A DNA stretch of 64,000 nt from Istiophorus platypterus. Lineage: Eukaryota > Chordata > Actinopteri > Istiophoriformes > Istiophoridae. The notes beneath the pieces are model-generated. The model ran no database searches, had not been told where the DNA came from, and saw only the letters and a program-made list of their open reading frames with translations. A program made the position numbers and the translations under genes. The stretch's first letter is position 1; every line of letters starts with the position of its first letter. Shown one piece after another: positions 51,166 to 63,613 of this stretch. The DNA lies in the NCBI GenBank assembly GCA_016859345.1, contig CM029126.1, forward strand, positions 11,149,527-11,213,526. The letters are read 5' to 3'.

Positions 51166-54153
51166 CTGGAGGGCAGAGCGGCAGAGAGAAGGGTTTTAGA
51201 GCAGAAGAGAATAGGCCCGTCAAAACTGGCAGAGACACGAATGTAGGTACATTTGGAAGGGGTCATGGACAGGAGGTCATTAGGAGCAGAGGAACACTGA
51301 CAGAGACACGTGATGTAAACAGCTAGTGGCCATTTTCCTGTCTCGTCTTGTTACTGCTAAAGATGAGTTAGTGACACATCCACTGGCAACCAATCCCCTT
51401 AAAGGTCAGAGAGGACCAATTGCAAAAGATCATGACTTCATGGTAAACCACCGAAGTAAGGCAAAGACTTAAAAAACTGAAAGATAGACAGTAAACACAC
51501 ACACACACACACACACTCACACACAGATCAGGAAGGAGAGGAGAGGTCCTGTGTGACTCATACACAGTCTTTCTGTGACTTAGTTCTGGTTGACTAGGAA
51601 AGACTTCGTAGTGGATCCTTTGAGCGTGCTGTCTGCATGAATTTGTTCACGTACACGCATTTGTATGAGTGTGTGCCTGTGTATTTGTCAGACTGTTAAG
51701 TCAGTAGCCTCTGCCTAATTTGGACCGCTGTTCAGTATCATCACCTTGACAAGTAAATCCATATACGAGACACAGAGCAGTGTTTACTGAAATTACCCTC
51801 ATTTTGTCAAGTTATACAGTACATCATGGGTTGCAATTGGAGTATTATCACTGTACTGCAACTGACCTGTCATTTCAACTCATGCCTTCTATTGTGAGAA
51901 GTTATGTTAATTTTTACTTTTATTATTTTCAGATGTTTGTTTCTTAGTATGATGGGATCTTTTTTTTGTTTGTCTTTTGTGTTTTCTCATTTATTTACTG
52001 TGTTTTACATTATTTTTCACATTGTTTATGTGCCTGGTGGCCGTTTAAATAGTCCCTACTTGTTAGAACTGTAGGATCACAATTGATTCTTTACTGATCT
52101 GATAGCATCTCATGCTGGCTTCAGATTTTATTTGTCTTTGCATGCGTGACTTTCGCATCATATCTCAAAGACTGTGCAGGCCATTAGAGTTCATTAAAGT
52201 CACTTGAAAAAGAATATGACATAGTAATAACCAACTGGAAGAACCCAGATCTTAATGCTCAGCCACTCAAAACTATGAAAGTAGATTTAAGAAGTAAACC
52301 AATATCATTCACATGCTGCGCTGTCTACAGCCTGAACTGTAGACAAGAGGCATCACGTCTGATCCTTATCGTCACAAAATAACTGATATTAGTTTTTACC
52401 AGGAAATGTTTTTTAGCCTCTAAGCTGTCCAGTTTGGCAGATCATGTAACAACTCAAGCTTCATCCTTCTTTTCTTACAGCAGCTGACAGGAGTGAAATC
52501 AGGCATGTTCCTCTGCTGATGTAACACAGCTGCTTCACAGTTTGAACAGATGTATGTTTTTAACCTCCCCGCTTCATATCACTGCTTGCGATTGTTTGCA
52601 TACTTGTGACCTGCCATTTTGATAGTCATTACTAAAATCTTCGCAGCTGCAGATGACCAGATTTCTTTCTACAGTCTCTTGCATCCTTCTCTGTAAACAC
52701 TGACCAGTGTGGTGCCCACAATTCCCCAGTCAAAATGACATAATTCACCAACATAATATCTTTGCATAAGGATGTATAGTAAAATATATCATCTGGAGGA
52801 TGACTAATGGGTTTAACACTGATCATTTATCAGGCGCTTAAGGAGGCTTTGACATCAGAAAATGAACAACAAGTTAATGACTAAAACACGAGAACACTCT
52901 CTTCTTCTCCTTTTCTCTATTTGTATGACAAACCTTTGGGCCTCAGAAGAGCCGAGTTATAATAGAGACTGCATTTCTAGTGGGGTATAAACTCTTAAAG
53001 ATTAAGCTCAGCCAGGTGTTATCTGGACAGCCACTGTGTGAGATATGATGACTACAGAAGTACCTTGAGTTTCTATGCAGCTGCAGGGCTGAATGGAACT
53101 TGTTTTGTGAGCAAGGAACAAGAACGATGTGTAAGAATAGAGATGACTAGTGGTAAAGGGTACATATCTACGAAATCCTCTGAGAAACGACAGGTTTGGG
53201 CAAGTCAAGGCTTGAAAAAAGCAGATAAAGTACAGTGTGAGTCACTAGTGGGACAGATAGAGGTGAAGGGAAAAGTATGACCAAGTATATAAAAAAAAAT
53301 TTCAGCTTGAAAAACAGCAGAAATGTCATCAACGTGTGAGACACAAGGCTATAACTGCTGTAGTGGAAATTTACTAACCAACCAATACCAACGTGTGTCA
53401 TGCCCATTTAAAAACTATGTAACTGATAAAATTCATTTAATTGCCAATTTTATGTTCTAGGACCTTTTTATGCTTTAATCACATTAATGCATTATTTTAT
53501 CTTGTGCAGGGAAAATGGGTGTCTCGTCAGAGATGGAAAGAAAACAGGAAAAGCCCTTTTTTTCAAGCGCTTTTCATTTCATTTTTCCCCCAAAGTACAT
53601 CTGATGAAATCCAATTCTGAGAAGTGACTGTTATTGGACAAAAAGAGTTAGAGACTGATATGGTGTGAGACAGGGTCAAGAGTCACATAAAGGTTATACA
53701 AGTATGGCATATAAGTCGCTGTTCACAAAATTATTCTTCGAAGCTTGTATTGATTTCAGACAAACCGGTTCCATTCATTTCCCATCATTTTCCTTCTTTA
53801 GTTAGTGGTCTTGAATCGTACAGCAGGTGGCAATTGCCGCTGCCGACACTTGGCCCTGGTCGGGCAGAGAGTTGCAGTAGAGAGTTTGAGCGAGTGCGAG
53901 TGAGAGAGTTTGAAGTAGATTCACTGTAAAATCAAAAACAAGTCAATGAAATGACACAGACGACACAAAGTATTGGGGGGGGGCTGCTGTTAAAAACCGA
54001 TGAGGGAGCAGAGAAGAGTGGGACTCGGGGATAAGCAATCACACCTTCCAGCAGTTGGAGGATGTGCCAAAGTGGTCAGGAACGAGTGTGAATCAATTGG
54101 AGTTGCAACACTGCAGAACTGAGTGGATGCGCCTGAGTGGCTCCTCCAGACTT

Positions 54154-54174
54154 GTCAGCACCACGGACAGCTCC
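54154..54174 (+). promoter_or_regulatory. Near-consensus RE1/NRSE (REST/NRSF binding site)
   Basis: The core TCAGCACCACGGACAGCTCC occupies 54155-54174. Against the 21-base consensus (TTCAGCACC, AC, GGACAGCGCC) it matches 19 of 21 positions, with both half-sites at canonical spacing. REST represses neuronal genes in non-neuronal cells through such sites. The position in the probable 5' intron of cacng7, a neuronal gene, fits. Binding itself is inferred. Confidence 0.75.
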
Positions 54175-55429
54175 CTCATCTCTCTCTCTCACTGACTGCC
54201 AGTCAAACAGAAAACACAAAAAACGACTCGACGGATGAAATTCATCCTGCTGCTCCATAATGGGTTTGGAAAAAAATGAGGGGAACAATTTCCACTCCTT
54301 TCTACCCCTGTATTGTGATCACATAATCCCAAAAAATCCTGTTGCAGCGTTCGGAGAAACAACCAATGTAGGCTCGTGATTGAGATTGAGTGAAAAAAAA
54401 AAAATCCATTTCCCTGTTAGATTTGTGATAACAATCCCATTTTAGCAGTGTGAGATAGGCCCCTCAGCTCCCTCACCCAGAAAGTAATGAGCCAATTGAA
54501 TTGGTTAGATAGGAGCCACAAGGGGGACAAAAGGTTTAATTCTCTTTTAATCTGTCACAATCTAAAGACCGACATCACCTCTAAGCCTCTCAGGGAAGAG
54601 AGACACCAAGAGAAAGAGGGAGTGATGGATAAGAGGAGAGGATCTGGAGATGTGCTGCAGAAAACAGAAAACACTCAAGCAAGGAAAACAGTAGAAAGCG
54701 GAGAGAACTGAGAGGTGGATGGAAAACTCTGCCTGCAGAAAGTCCAGAAGGCGGGAACAGCAGGAGTAGACGAAGCAGATACACTTTAAAGCAGAGAAAG
54801 ACCTTGGCCCAAAAAAATGGAAGGAGTAGCCAACATGGACGCGCACGACGGGGACGCGCGCCTACACCTGTGCTAAACTACCCAATCCGCCCGAGAGGGC
54901 CGATGAAATCACTCATCGGAAAATAAATGACTTCATAACGACTAAACGAAAAATATCGTGACTCAGTGGGTGGGTTTGCTCATGATTTTCTCAGAGCTGC
55001 GCAGCCACACGCTCATAAAACTCGCACCATCTCCAGGGAGCAGAGCGGAGAGTCCGACGCTCACTCTCTTATTTCCTGTAAAACGACATGTATGTAAAAA
55101 CAGGACCAGGATCCGAGCAGAGGGACTGAATGAAGCAGGGATGTGCGCATAGGATTGTTTAGAGACCCCCCCCCCCTCTCTCCTCCTGTCACACACACTC
55201 ACACGCGGAGTTTGGAGATGATAAACAGAGCAGGGAACATGTGAGCGACTCAGACACACAAAAACGGGATAAAATTAGAAGACTCCTAATAATAATACGA
55301 GCTGGTTAACGTTTTGGCTTTCGGGTAACATTACACTGTGATTTTATTTTATTTTTTTCCCCCCGTGCGCTCTCGGATGAAAAGCGACGCGGGACCCGTT
55401 CTGAATGCTGCTGTTTTCACAGCTGCCAT

Positions 55430-55431
55430 CG

Positions 55432-55462
<31 letters not shown>

Positions 55463-55476
55463 GCACGCACGCACGC
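55430..55476. repeat. (CA)n to (CGCA)n microsatellite
   Basis: About 13 CA units followed by five CGCA units, about 80 bases from the candidate cacng7 first-exon donor. Confidence 0.9.
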
Positions 55477-55557
55477 TTACATCGAAAATGATTAAGTCGA
55501 ATGATGTGTAATATGTGAATAACACATGTGTAATTCAAAAGGAAGAAAAATACTCAC

Positions 55558-55800
55558 CCTGCCACGAGAGTCGTGCGCACACGTCAGTAGCCAAGAAACC
55601 TCACACCGGGGAGGCTTGGTGGATTTTGGTCTTTCCCTGTCTCCCCCCCCCTCTCCTCTCTCCCTCTCTCCCTCTCCCCCTCTCTCTCTCCCTCTCTACT
55701 GTGTGTTTACCCTAAAGCCCCGTTACCCATCCTCTAAGTCCCTCACTCTCTCTTTCAGTCAATCTGTCCCAGGCACTGCGGTGGATTGGTTCAGCAAGCT
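55558..55800 (-). other. cacng7: Candidate non-coding first exon and promoter of cacng7
   Basis: Defined at its 3' end by the strong donor GGCAGG|GTGAGT (exon end 55558). Upstream in the transcript the exon reads through ACTGACGTGTGCGCACGACT, which includes a TGACGTG half-CRE. The 5' limit given is arbitrary. The region is C/T-rich on the plus strand (55630-55700). Confidence 0.45.
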
Positions 55801-55851
55801 ACTTTGAGTACAAAAGAGACATGCTGGAGCTGGAGCAGGAGGGACAAGTGT

Positions 55852-55924
55852 TGGAGAGAGAGGGAGAGAGAGGGAGAGAGGGAGAGAGAGGGAGAGAGAG
55901 GGAGAGAGAGGGAGAGAGAGAGGG
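55852..55924. repeat. (GAGAGG)n purine tract
   Basis: GAGAGAGG-type units for about 70 bases, upstream of the candidate cacng7 first exon. It is a homopurine-homopyrimidine stretch. Confidence 0.9.
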
Positions 55925-57989
55925 GGGGGTGGAAGGAGGGAGGGAGAGACAGAGGTCAAACCATTACATCTCATCCAATCATACATATCATTTTTTAATG
56001 ATTTGTTTTCTTTGTTTTGCTTCCATCAATGTGTACTGTGCAGTATAATGTTGAAAAATTTAGTATGTGTTGCATAGTTTATATACAGTATTGTAAAAAT
56101 GCACAAACACATTTTCTATCCATCTGTATCTATTTAATTGTTGCTATCATGATATTGTTTTTATTTTTTGCATTAGACTTTGCATTTACCTTCTTACATT
56201 TGTACTTCCTTGTTGTCAACTTTTCAGTTATCATTTAAACAATTCAAAACCCACTGACCAGTACAAAAGGTGCTTTAAATTATTTTGAAGACCTAATATG
56301 CTTACAACATGCTTCGGCTGCACTGTACTTAATTATGATAATGACGATTGAAATTCAAATTGAAAAGTCAAGCAAAGCAGAATTATATGAAGAGGTGAGG
56401 CACTGAGTTTAATGTGGAGTTGAAAGGGGATGCAGGTTGAAACCATTAGGCCAGTTTCCACAGATTTAAGGTTCTGATTTCAGGTGAAAGTAGAAAACCC
56501 AGTGGATCACTTGTCCTCTAGTAGCTGTAGTCATTTAAGAACGGTCAAACACTTTCATTGGACCCTAGATGAAAACAGTAAAAAAAAAAAGCCCTACTAG
56601 CCCTACTAGTAACCTCCCTCTCCCTCTCTTTCTGTCTCTTTACATCCCTTCATCCTTCTCTTCTTCCTCTTCTTGCCCCCCCCCCCCCCCCCGTCTCCTG
56701 TGGTTCATGTCCCTTGCTCTATTTTTAGTTGGCTGGTGGAGGACTCTTATATTTTTAGTAACGATATCAATAGTCTACAGCACACTCTGACCTCAGGGCA
56801 TGAGCAAGACGGAGAGAGAGAGAGAGGGAAGGGGGAGCGAGCTAGAAACAGCGGAGGGATGGAGGAAGAGGAAGAGGAGGGAGCAGTGAAGAAGAGAGAT
56901 GATATCGTGTCACAGTGACAGTGAGTGATGGACTGCAAACACAGCTCCGTTCTCTGAGCGCTGGAGCTTCAGTTACACAAAGGAAGATGCTGTCAAGGTT
57001 GGAGTAAAGGTTGCTGTGAGAGTTTGAAATCAGGCAATAAACAATCAAGATCGGGTGGACACCACGTAAGAAATAAAAATCAAAGAAAAAAAGAGCAGCA
57101 TTTTCCTTTTCAAGAAAGTGTGGTCAAACATTTTATTTTCTGTATCAATGCCTATTCTTTCCTGTGCTAATGGTTCAAAACACATCAAAGGCCAGTACGG
57201 AACCTCATCTTCCACTAGTAAAGATATTTACATCACTTTCTTCATCACACAAATCAACATGAAACTCATTAAAAGTCGCAAATCTTGACATGATTATTCA
57301 CATTTTCTGAATTATAGTGGTGCAAAGAACACCTGGAAATGTTTTCTCTCCAAAAGTGGGGTGTTTGGTGGTAAAAATACAGTTATATTACTTTCAATTT
57401 CACAAATCATAAAATGGCACGAACATGATTTGGCTGTGTTTACCCTCCTCTGCATCCCTCTCATACTTTCACTGCTTTGTACCCCGTTAGTAGAGAATAT
57501 AAACTGTAGGCGTAAAATAAGACATGACAAGACAAGATACTCGTGTCAACAGACAACAACATGGGGGTATTTCAAAGAGATAGCTGCGACAACAATAAAT
57601 TCTGACACTATAATTTATAGAGAATGACATAAAACAACACAGTGAAGCATTCACAGTGCAGCACTGATAGAAAAGATAAACAGAGAGGAAGAGAGATGAA
57701 GGGCAGATAAAGAGGAAGTAAGTGAGATAGAGAAGGAGATGGGAAGTTGATGAGGTTTTAATGTGAAGGTCAACTTGTTATAACTCAGATCTCCGTGGGG
57801 ATATTAGTCCCCTCGTGATTCTAGAGGGGTTAAGGGAGGGAGGAGGGAAGTGGGCGGGGCAGATGGGAAGGGAGGAGGAGGAGAAGCTGCTTTGGAGGAG
57901 GAGGGAGTGAAAGTGGGATGCCCGAGAGGTGGTTTTGCTGGTTCGACAACTACAGTACCACAGTAAATACAAGGGTCAGCATGTTCTCT

Positions 57990-57990
<1 letters not shown>

Positions 57991-58038
<48 letters not shown>
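57991..58038. repeat. (GT)n microsatellite
   Basis: About 24 perfect GT units in the cacng7-prkcg spacer. Confidence 0.95.
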
Positions 58039-58042
<4 letters not shown>

Positions 58043-58255
58043 GCCTGTGAGTGTGTGCACATGCTTAACATTGCACTTTTGAGTGTGAGCATGTGTGAAA
58101 AGTGAGGGAGAGGGAGCGAGTGTGACGGATAGAGACAAAGCACAAAGCGGAGAAGACAAAGCAAGAGGCTTCGCATGTTTGTTTCTCAGCAGCTTTACAC
58201 AAATATCACAGAATCAAATACTTCACTGTTCTCCTTTCATGACTTTTTCAATCAC

Positions 58256-58261
58256 TTTATT
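58256..58261 (-). terminator. prkcg: Candidate prkcg polyadenylation signal
   Basis: TTTATT on plus (AATAAA in the transcript), 1.8 kb after the prkcg stop. Other sites are possible. Confidence 0.25.
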
Positions 58262-59199
58262 TCAATGTCCTTTTTTCAGCACATAAAAACAAAATTAACT
58301 CAGTTAACAGATACATAAATTATCTATCTATGGTATTAACTATTATTGACTGTATCTATCGTATTTATTGTGTTGAAGTAATCTGTGTTTGTGACATTTG
58401 ACCTTAAGTCAACTTGAGCTAAGGCAAAACGATGCTCTGAAACGGATGCACTTAAAACAAAACTGTATAATTTTTCTCCTCCAGATGAGAAATGATTACA
58501 GTTATTCTATGCATACACAGAGTGTGGACAAAAGAAAAAAAATCATAGAGAGGTATTAAAAGAAAGCAAACTGACTTCTGCCTGAAATGAACAGCTGGTT
58601 TATAAAACGAGAGCTCTGAAATGGGATTATTAAACTGTAAGTTTGCGACCACCTGCCGGGCTCAGATAGTGTTTAATGAGAGTGCTGCTATTATTTTTTC
58701 CACGTATTGAACAGTCCCAGTGAGCCTCAGTTTTAATTATGTTGTAATCAATTCCGTGAGTACGTCATTACATAGCAAAAACGCTTTATGGTATACACCA
58801 CTAAAATAATAAAGTATCTGTACCTGTACAAACTAACAAGACTCTTGTTTCAGCTGCAGAAAACATTACTTAGAGGTATATTTTCTAAAACTGCAAACGC
58901 ATATTTCATTGCAAATGCAGGATGCCATAACAAGTGCATATACCGTAATTTGCAAAGGCTTAATTCCATAGTTTGCACAGGAATAAAAGAAAAAAATAAC
59001 ACGAGGTTAAACCAATTTGTGACTAGAAAATGATGCAAGCAAAACTGTGGCAGCAATGTGAGGACTTCCTCCGTCTGATAATGGAGTCAGGCAGAGTGGA
59101 CCTGAACTGGGGGGGGCAGCTCTGTAACCCACATTAACTGTTACATCGTGCCCGCTGAGTTGTTTCGGCATTTCAGCGTGTCCTCTGAGGTCACGGGTG

Positions 59200-59207
59200 T
59201 GACGTCA
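59200..59207. promoter_or_regulatory. Full cAMP-response-element palindrome TGACGTCA
   Basis: A perfect 8-base CRE with GGGACGTCG 8-10 bases further on, within a CG-containing patch that stands out from AT-rich surroundings. It lies about 830 bases after the prkcg stop. CREB binding is inferred from the motif. Confidence 0.5.
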
Positions 59208-60036
59208 AACTGGGACGTCGAGCCAGGCCAGAGGAACCTGACTGGGCAGTTCCAGAGGAGGCCAGTCTGATAAGAACAAATTTATAATGGCTACCCGCTC
59301 AGTTTGCATTACAGTCAAATTGTCAACAGTCACACACAAATAGAATGAGATAGATATTTAGATTATAGTGCTTCTGATGTTGAGTTACTGTACCATGTTT
59401 AAACACATTTTTCAACTGGAATACACCTGTTAGGGACCTTTTAGTTATGTATATGAACTGTAAAATGATCAAAAAGTGGAGGACTTGTTTTGCCTACCAC
59501 CTGAATTTGTATACCACAGTTGAGTGAGGAAGGACCTGTCTGGAAAAATCTAATTGTTTGTTTTCTCGCAACATAGGATGGATTCTAATCAAATCAATGA
59601 AAAACGTTTCATATAAACTGGTTGTGAAGTTAATTATCATTCTTGGATAAACTATGCTATAGAAAACTAGTGTCTGAAAGCAATTCATTCTAAAAACATT
59701 GCATGCATACAGATGAAGTATGTAATCATACTACAATCATACTACAATACTCCTCTACCAAGTTAAGGGATGACTTACAAAAAAACTCTAAGATCTATCT
59801 ATAATAATGGCATTGTTTGCATTGTTGCAACATTTTCTGTGACTATGAAGATGAAATACATACATCAAAGAGAGCGCGTGGATATAAAGGTGTCTTGGCA
59901 TTTTCATGTAAACGTCAGAATTTGGTTATGAGAGGTGCCAGATGCTCAAAATCCGTTATAAAACTACCATTAAAGGAATTACAGGGCAGTCTGGGTGCAG
60001 TTAAAGGGGCTGTGGGAGAATGTACGGGAACCATTT

Positions 60037-60967
60037 TCAAACAGCGGTGAGAGGCGAGGGGGCAAAGTCTGGGTTGAGGAAGGAGAACCCCTCAAAGTCT
60101 TCCTGGTTGATGGCCGCAAGTATATCCGGGTCGGAGGGAGTGAGTGCTGACGGAGCCGCGGTGAAGAACTTATCAAAGTTTTCACCCTTTTTTCCACCCT
60201 GATAGAGAAGAAAAAGAAGAAGAAGATGAAGAAAAAGGAGAAGAAAAAAAAGAAGAAGAAGAAAAGAAAAAGGAAAGTACATACAGATCAAGATAAGGAT
60301 GCATGGTCACACATATGTGATTAACACTGATTGCATTCATACTCTTTCCTCATGAAAAAGACACAAAATAAGATAATTATAAAATGAATCCACCTCCATC
60401 TTTCACCCGTCCCTTCCTTTTCTCTCTGAGGAGCTCTCTATCACACCTACTGTAGGAAGAATGCTGCTTTTCCCTGCTCCTTAACAGCATGTGACAGCCA
60501 TTCTTCTGGATGATATGAATCTCATTTAGCTAATGGGCCTGGCCCCTAACCCCTGAGCATACCCGCTCACTCTAGGCACACCTCACCATCGGCCAGCGGG
60601 GCCACAAATTGGTGTCCGCCAGGCTAATGAGGACTAACATTTGCATATGGGAGGAGAAGGCAGGACCCCAAGGTCAGAGGGTCCTGTCTGTTATGACTGG
60701 ACTGTCTGTACCTGAGGGCTCAGAGCTCATCTCTAGGAACCAGCAGAGGTGATAAAAGAGAGAAAGGAGATGGGGGTGCTGTTAGAAGAGAGAGGAGAGG
60801 AGGGGATGAAATGAGGGAAATTGTGGGAGTCAGAGAGAAAGAGAAAGAGAGAGAGAGAGGAGACAGATGGAAGGAAGTGATGGCTTCAATTCCCTAAAAT
60901 TGTCCTTGGAGAGACAGAGCCAGAGAGTAAGACAGAGAGGAGGAGGAGAGAGGAGAGTGACAAGACA

Positions 60968-61000
<33 letters not shown>

Positions 61001-62065
61001 CAGAAAGAAAGAAAGAAAGAACAAAAGAAAGAATGGATCTGTAGAGTCTGTAGGCCATCTGTTCAACTGACAGTTCTGGGTTTGAAGGGCGGCTGGATCT
61101 CCAGTCTCTCCAGACGGTCCCAGTCAATCCAGCGGAAGAACGGATGCTCCCTGATCTCTCTCTCTGCTTCCTCTCCCCCACCCAGACGCTTGGCTGGGTG
61201 CTTTGTCAGGAGCTGGATTAGAACAAAGAAAAGTAGGGGAAAATGGGAAAGAGGAAAAAATAACATGATTGCAATTAAAGGTGTTTTAAATGTAATATCA
61301 TATAATATTCAATTTTTTTATAAAGTGGATGGCTGCTGGATCTAGCATCATATTCAAAAGACATATGAAAGGTATCAGTCTCATGTACCATGTATCTCTC
61401 GACAAGAAAGCAAAAGAGCTAATGTGCTGAACTTCAAAGTGTTTGAATATTATTTTACTGTATTTCAAAAATTTAATATGATATATAAGTTTATCTTAAT
61501 TGTCTTTGCGAAAAGTGACTCACTCCCTTGCAGATGGCGACAGCCTCACGAGAGAGACTTTTCGGGTATGAGACGCTCTGCTCCATTATGGACTGAAACA
61601 GCTCCTCCTCATCAATACCATCAAATGGTGGCTAGAGGGAAAAGACGGAGAGGAAAGTTAAAAAAAGGAGCATAGCTGACGGGATCTGGGGCAACCTGAA
61701 AGTGGTTATATTGAAATTAAAATTCTTTCAAAGTCTTTTGAAGTTATTACAAAGGAAAAGTAATGGAGGCTTTAATATCTCAACACACGGGTCTACTGTT
61801 AGGCTTAAGCTGAGTATTACCTGTCCTGCAAGCATTTCATACAGCAGAACTCCATAAGACCACCAGTCCACTGCTTTAGTATAGGGCTGATATGCCACAA
61901 TCTGAAAAAAGATGGCAAGAAAAAGGAGAGAAGCAGAGTTATATATAGATATAGATAGATATACATGATATACAGCCAAGCAAGAAAAAGTAGGGGGGTA
62001 ATGTATGAATGAGTTTAGAAATAATCAACACGTGACTTTGGATTTGTGTGATGCTGTTTGCCTGC

Positions 62066-62112
<47 letters not shown>

Positions 62113-63613
62113 TGTGTGTGTGCGTGTGTAGTTGCACATGTGCATTTTTGTGTTTGTTTGTTTCCCCAGTTTGTGTGTGTGCGGGTACAATCTCCAGCCC
62201 CTGGGGAAATATATTGTATCTCTTCCAAAATGGCAGATGCAGAGAGAATCAATGGGTGTTTACATAAGAGAGTCAATACCCAGGGGTTCAATAGCAAGGT
62301 TTACAATATCAAAGACATGCACAGCAGTCGCATCCTCTCTTTCTCTCTCTACTGTATCTGTCTACTACAAGTCCTCAAACCAAACAAGCAGGATATCTTG
62401 TTGTTTATGATCACTTCACACAGAAACACGCGCACAGATATTTCAGACAGTTTGTAAGGTTAACATTAATCAGCATAAAGATATTTTACATATCAAAAAG
62501 GGTGTCAAGCAAAACCACCTCTGCTGTTTTTAGCATTTCAGAACAGCTGATATTTGCCCCAACATCGATTACATCCTTTTGAGATACGTGAGTTAGTTTT
62601 CAGTGGTTTTTCTCTCACTCACACAGGAGTATATAGACATTAATGGGTAGTTTCAGATTTCTAAGTCTGTCTTAAGTCAATAGTTAAGGGACCAGATGAA
62701 CACTGAAACGGGTTTTGATTGAAACAAGACATACCATACTGGGCATTAAAAGATATTTTCCCAATATGCCTCTGATGTATGTGATAGGGGAGAAACTCCA
62801 CAGTCCTCATTCTGTGAAAAAATACAGTCCAAACATTCACCAGAGCTAATGTGAGGCTTTAGGTGACGGAGTTGGACAAATCAGGTGGGTATCATCCATC
62901 CAAAAAAATGTGTTAAATTAAAAACGTCAATTGTGGTAAGAGAAAGACAAAACCGGTGACACAGGGTCTCTGAAGGACAACTGTGACTTCTGTGCGATGT
63001 TCTCATGGCACAAGTACACACCACTGCTAATTGAATCATGTGAAGTTAATTATTCAAAAATGCTGACAAGGTCAGAGAGGACGGAGGAGACAATAGGAGC
63101 TGCAGCGGAGCAGCTTGTTATCTCACAGCGCTTTCAAAAACAGGTCAAGCAAACAAAGATGGGGTGAAATGAGGAAATGGGAGATCTAAGGAACGAAAGC
63201 GGGAAGTTTCAGGGGTGACTGTGGACTGAGGGCGGGGGTTGGCGTACCTCAGGGGCGATGTAGTCAGGGGTGCCGCAGAAGGTGCGAGTGGTGTCGCCCT
63301 CGAACATGCCTTCCCTGCACATCCCGAAGTCTGCAATCTTTATGTGGCCGTCGCTGTCAAGCAGCACATTATCCAGCTTCAGATCCCTGAGAAGAAAGCA
63401 GATAGATCACACAGGTATAATAATTTTGATAGATAACATCTTTATAGGAGCCATTAGCTACAAAAGACATGATAAATCTGTGTCATGTCTGTGTTACTGT
63501 AGTGACACCACCGTACCAGGGCATGTTAGATGAGCGGCCCACTTCTTTACCTGTAGATGATGCCTTTGCTGTGGAGGAAGAAGAGGCCGATTGCTATCTC
63601 TGCTGCATAAAAC
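60037..63613 (-). CDS. prkcg: Protein kinase C gamma, C-terminal part (last six coding exons); 5' end outside the window
   Basis: A conventional, calcium- and diacylglycerol-dependent Ser/Thr kinase, neuronal in vertebrates. Exons in transcript order are 63613-63551, 63386-63248, 61901-61821, 61631-61524, 61212-61072 and 60198-60037, giving 230 residues plus stop. They carry FYAAEIAIGLFFLH, the catalytic loop YRDLKLDN, DFG, the activation loop TTRTFCGTPDY with its PDK1-site Thr, IAPE, and DWWSYGVLLYEMLAGQ. The AGC tail shows NFDKFFT, the turn motif LTPSD and the hydrophobic motif FEGFSFL. Gamma is chosen over alpha and beta from SREAVAICKG and FFRWIDWDRLERLEI, supported by linkage to cacng7 and cacng8. 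The C-terminus is unusual: it ends LTAV, whereas I recall mammalian PKC-gamma ending in a Pro/Val-rich segment. The C1, C2 and N-lobe exons are beyond position 64000. Confidence 0.9.
60199..61071 (-). other. prkcg: Last prkcg intron
   Basis: An 873-base phase-0 intron with donor GTCAGT and acceptor CTATCAG. It contains a GAA-rich tract (60205-60280), a GC-moderate block with an ATTTGCAT octamer (60639-60646), and (GAAA)n at 60969-61032. Confidence 0.85.
60969..61032. repeat. (GAAA)n microsatellite
   Basis: About 14 GAAA units with one CAGAAAG interruption, about 40 bases from the donor of the penultimate prkcg exon (read as UUUC in the transcript). Confidence 0.95.
61902..63247 (-). other. 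prkcg: prkcg intron with (TG)n
   Basis: A 1.35 kb intron between the APE-motif exon and the following 81-base exon. An interrupted (TG)n lies at 62067-62130 on the plus strand. Nothing else recognised. Confidence 0.8.
62067..62130. repeat. (TG)n microsatellite
   Basis: About 30 TG units with TTTG and TGCG interruptions. In the prkcg transcript it reads CA. Confidence 0.95.

Larger units (their letters stand above)
51166..55557 (-). other. cacng7: Probable 5' UTR intron of cacng7
   Basis: The acceptor CTGCCCTCCAG abuts the ATG at 51165, so an upstream untranslated exon must exist. The best minus-strand donor upstream is GGCAGG|GTGAGT, with the exon ending at 55558. The 4.4 kb between holds a REST-type site (54154-54174), a short (CA)n (51496-51515), and a CG-containing patch at 54835-54900. 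Confidence 0.6.
55925..60036. other. Spacer between cacng7 and prkcg, including the prkcg 3' UTR
   Basis: No coding frame is supported. It contains a C-run of about 16 (56677-56692), (GT)n at 57991-58038, a candidate polyadenylation hexamer for prkcg (TTTATT at 58256-58261) and a CRE-containing patch near 59130-59280. Confidence 0.55.
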
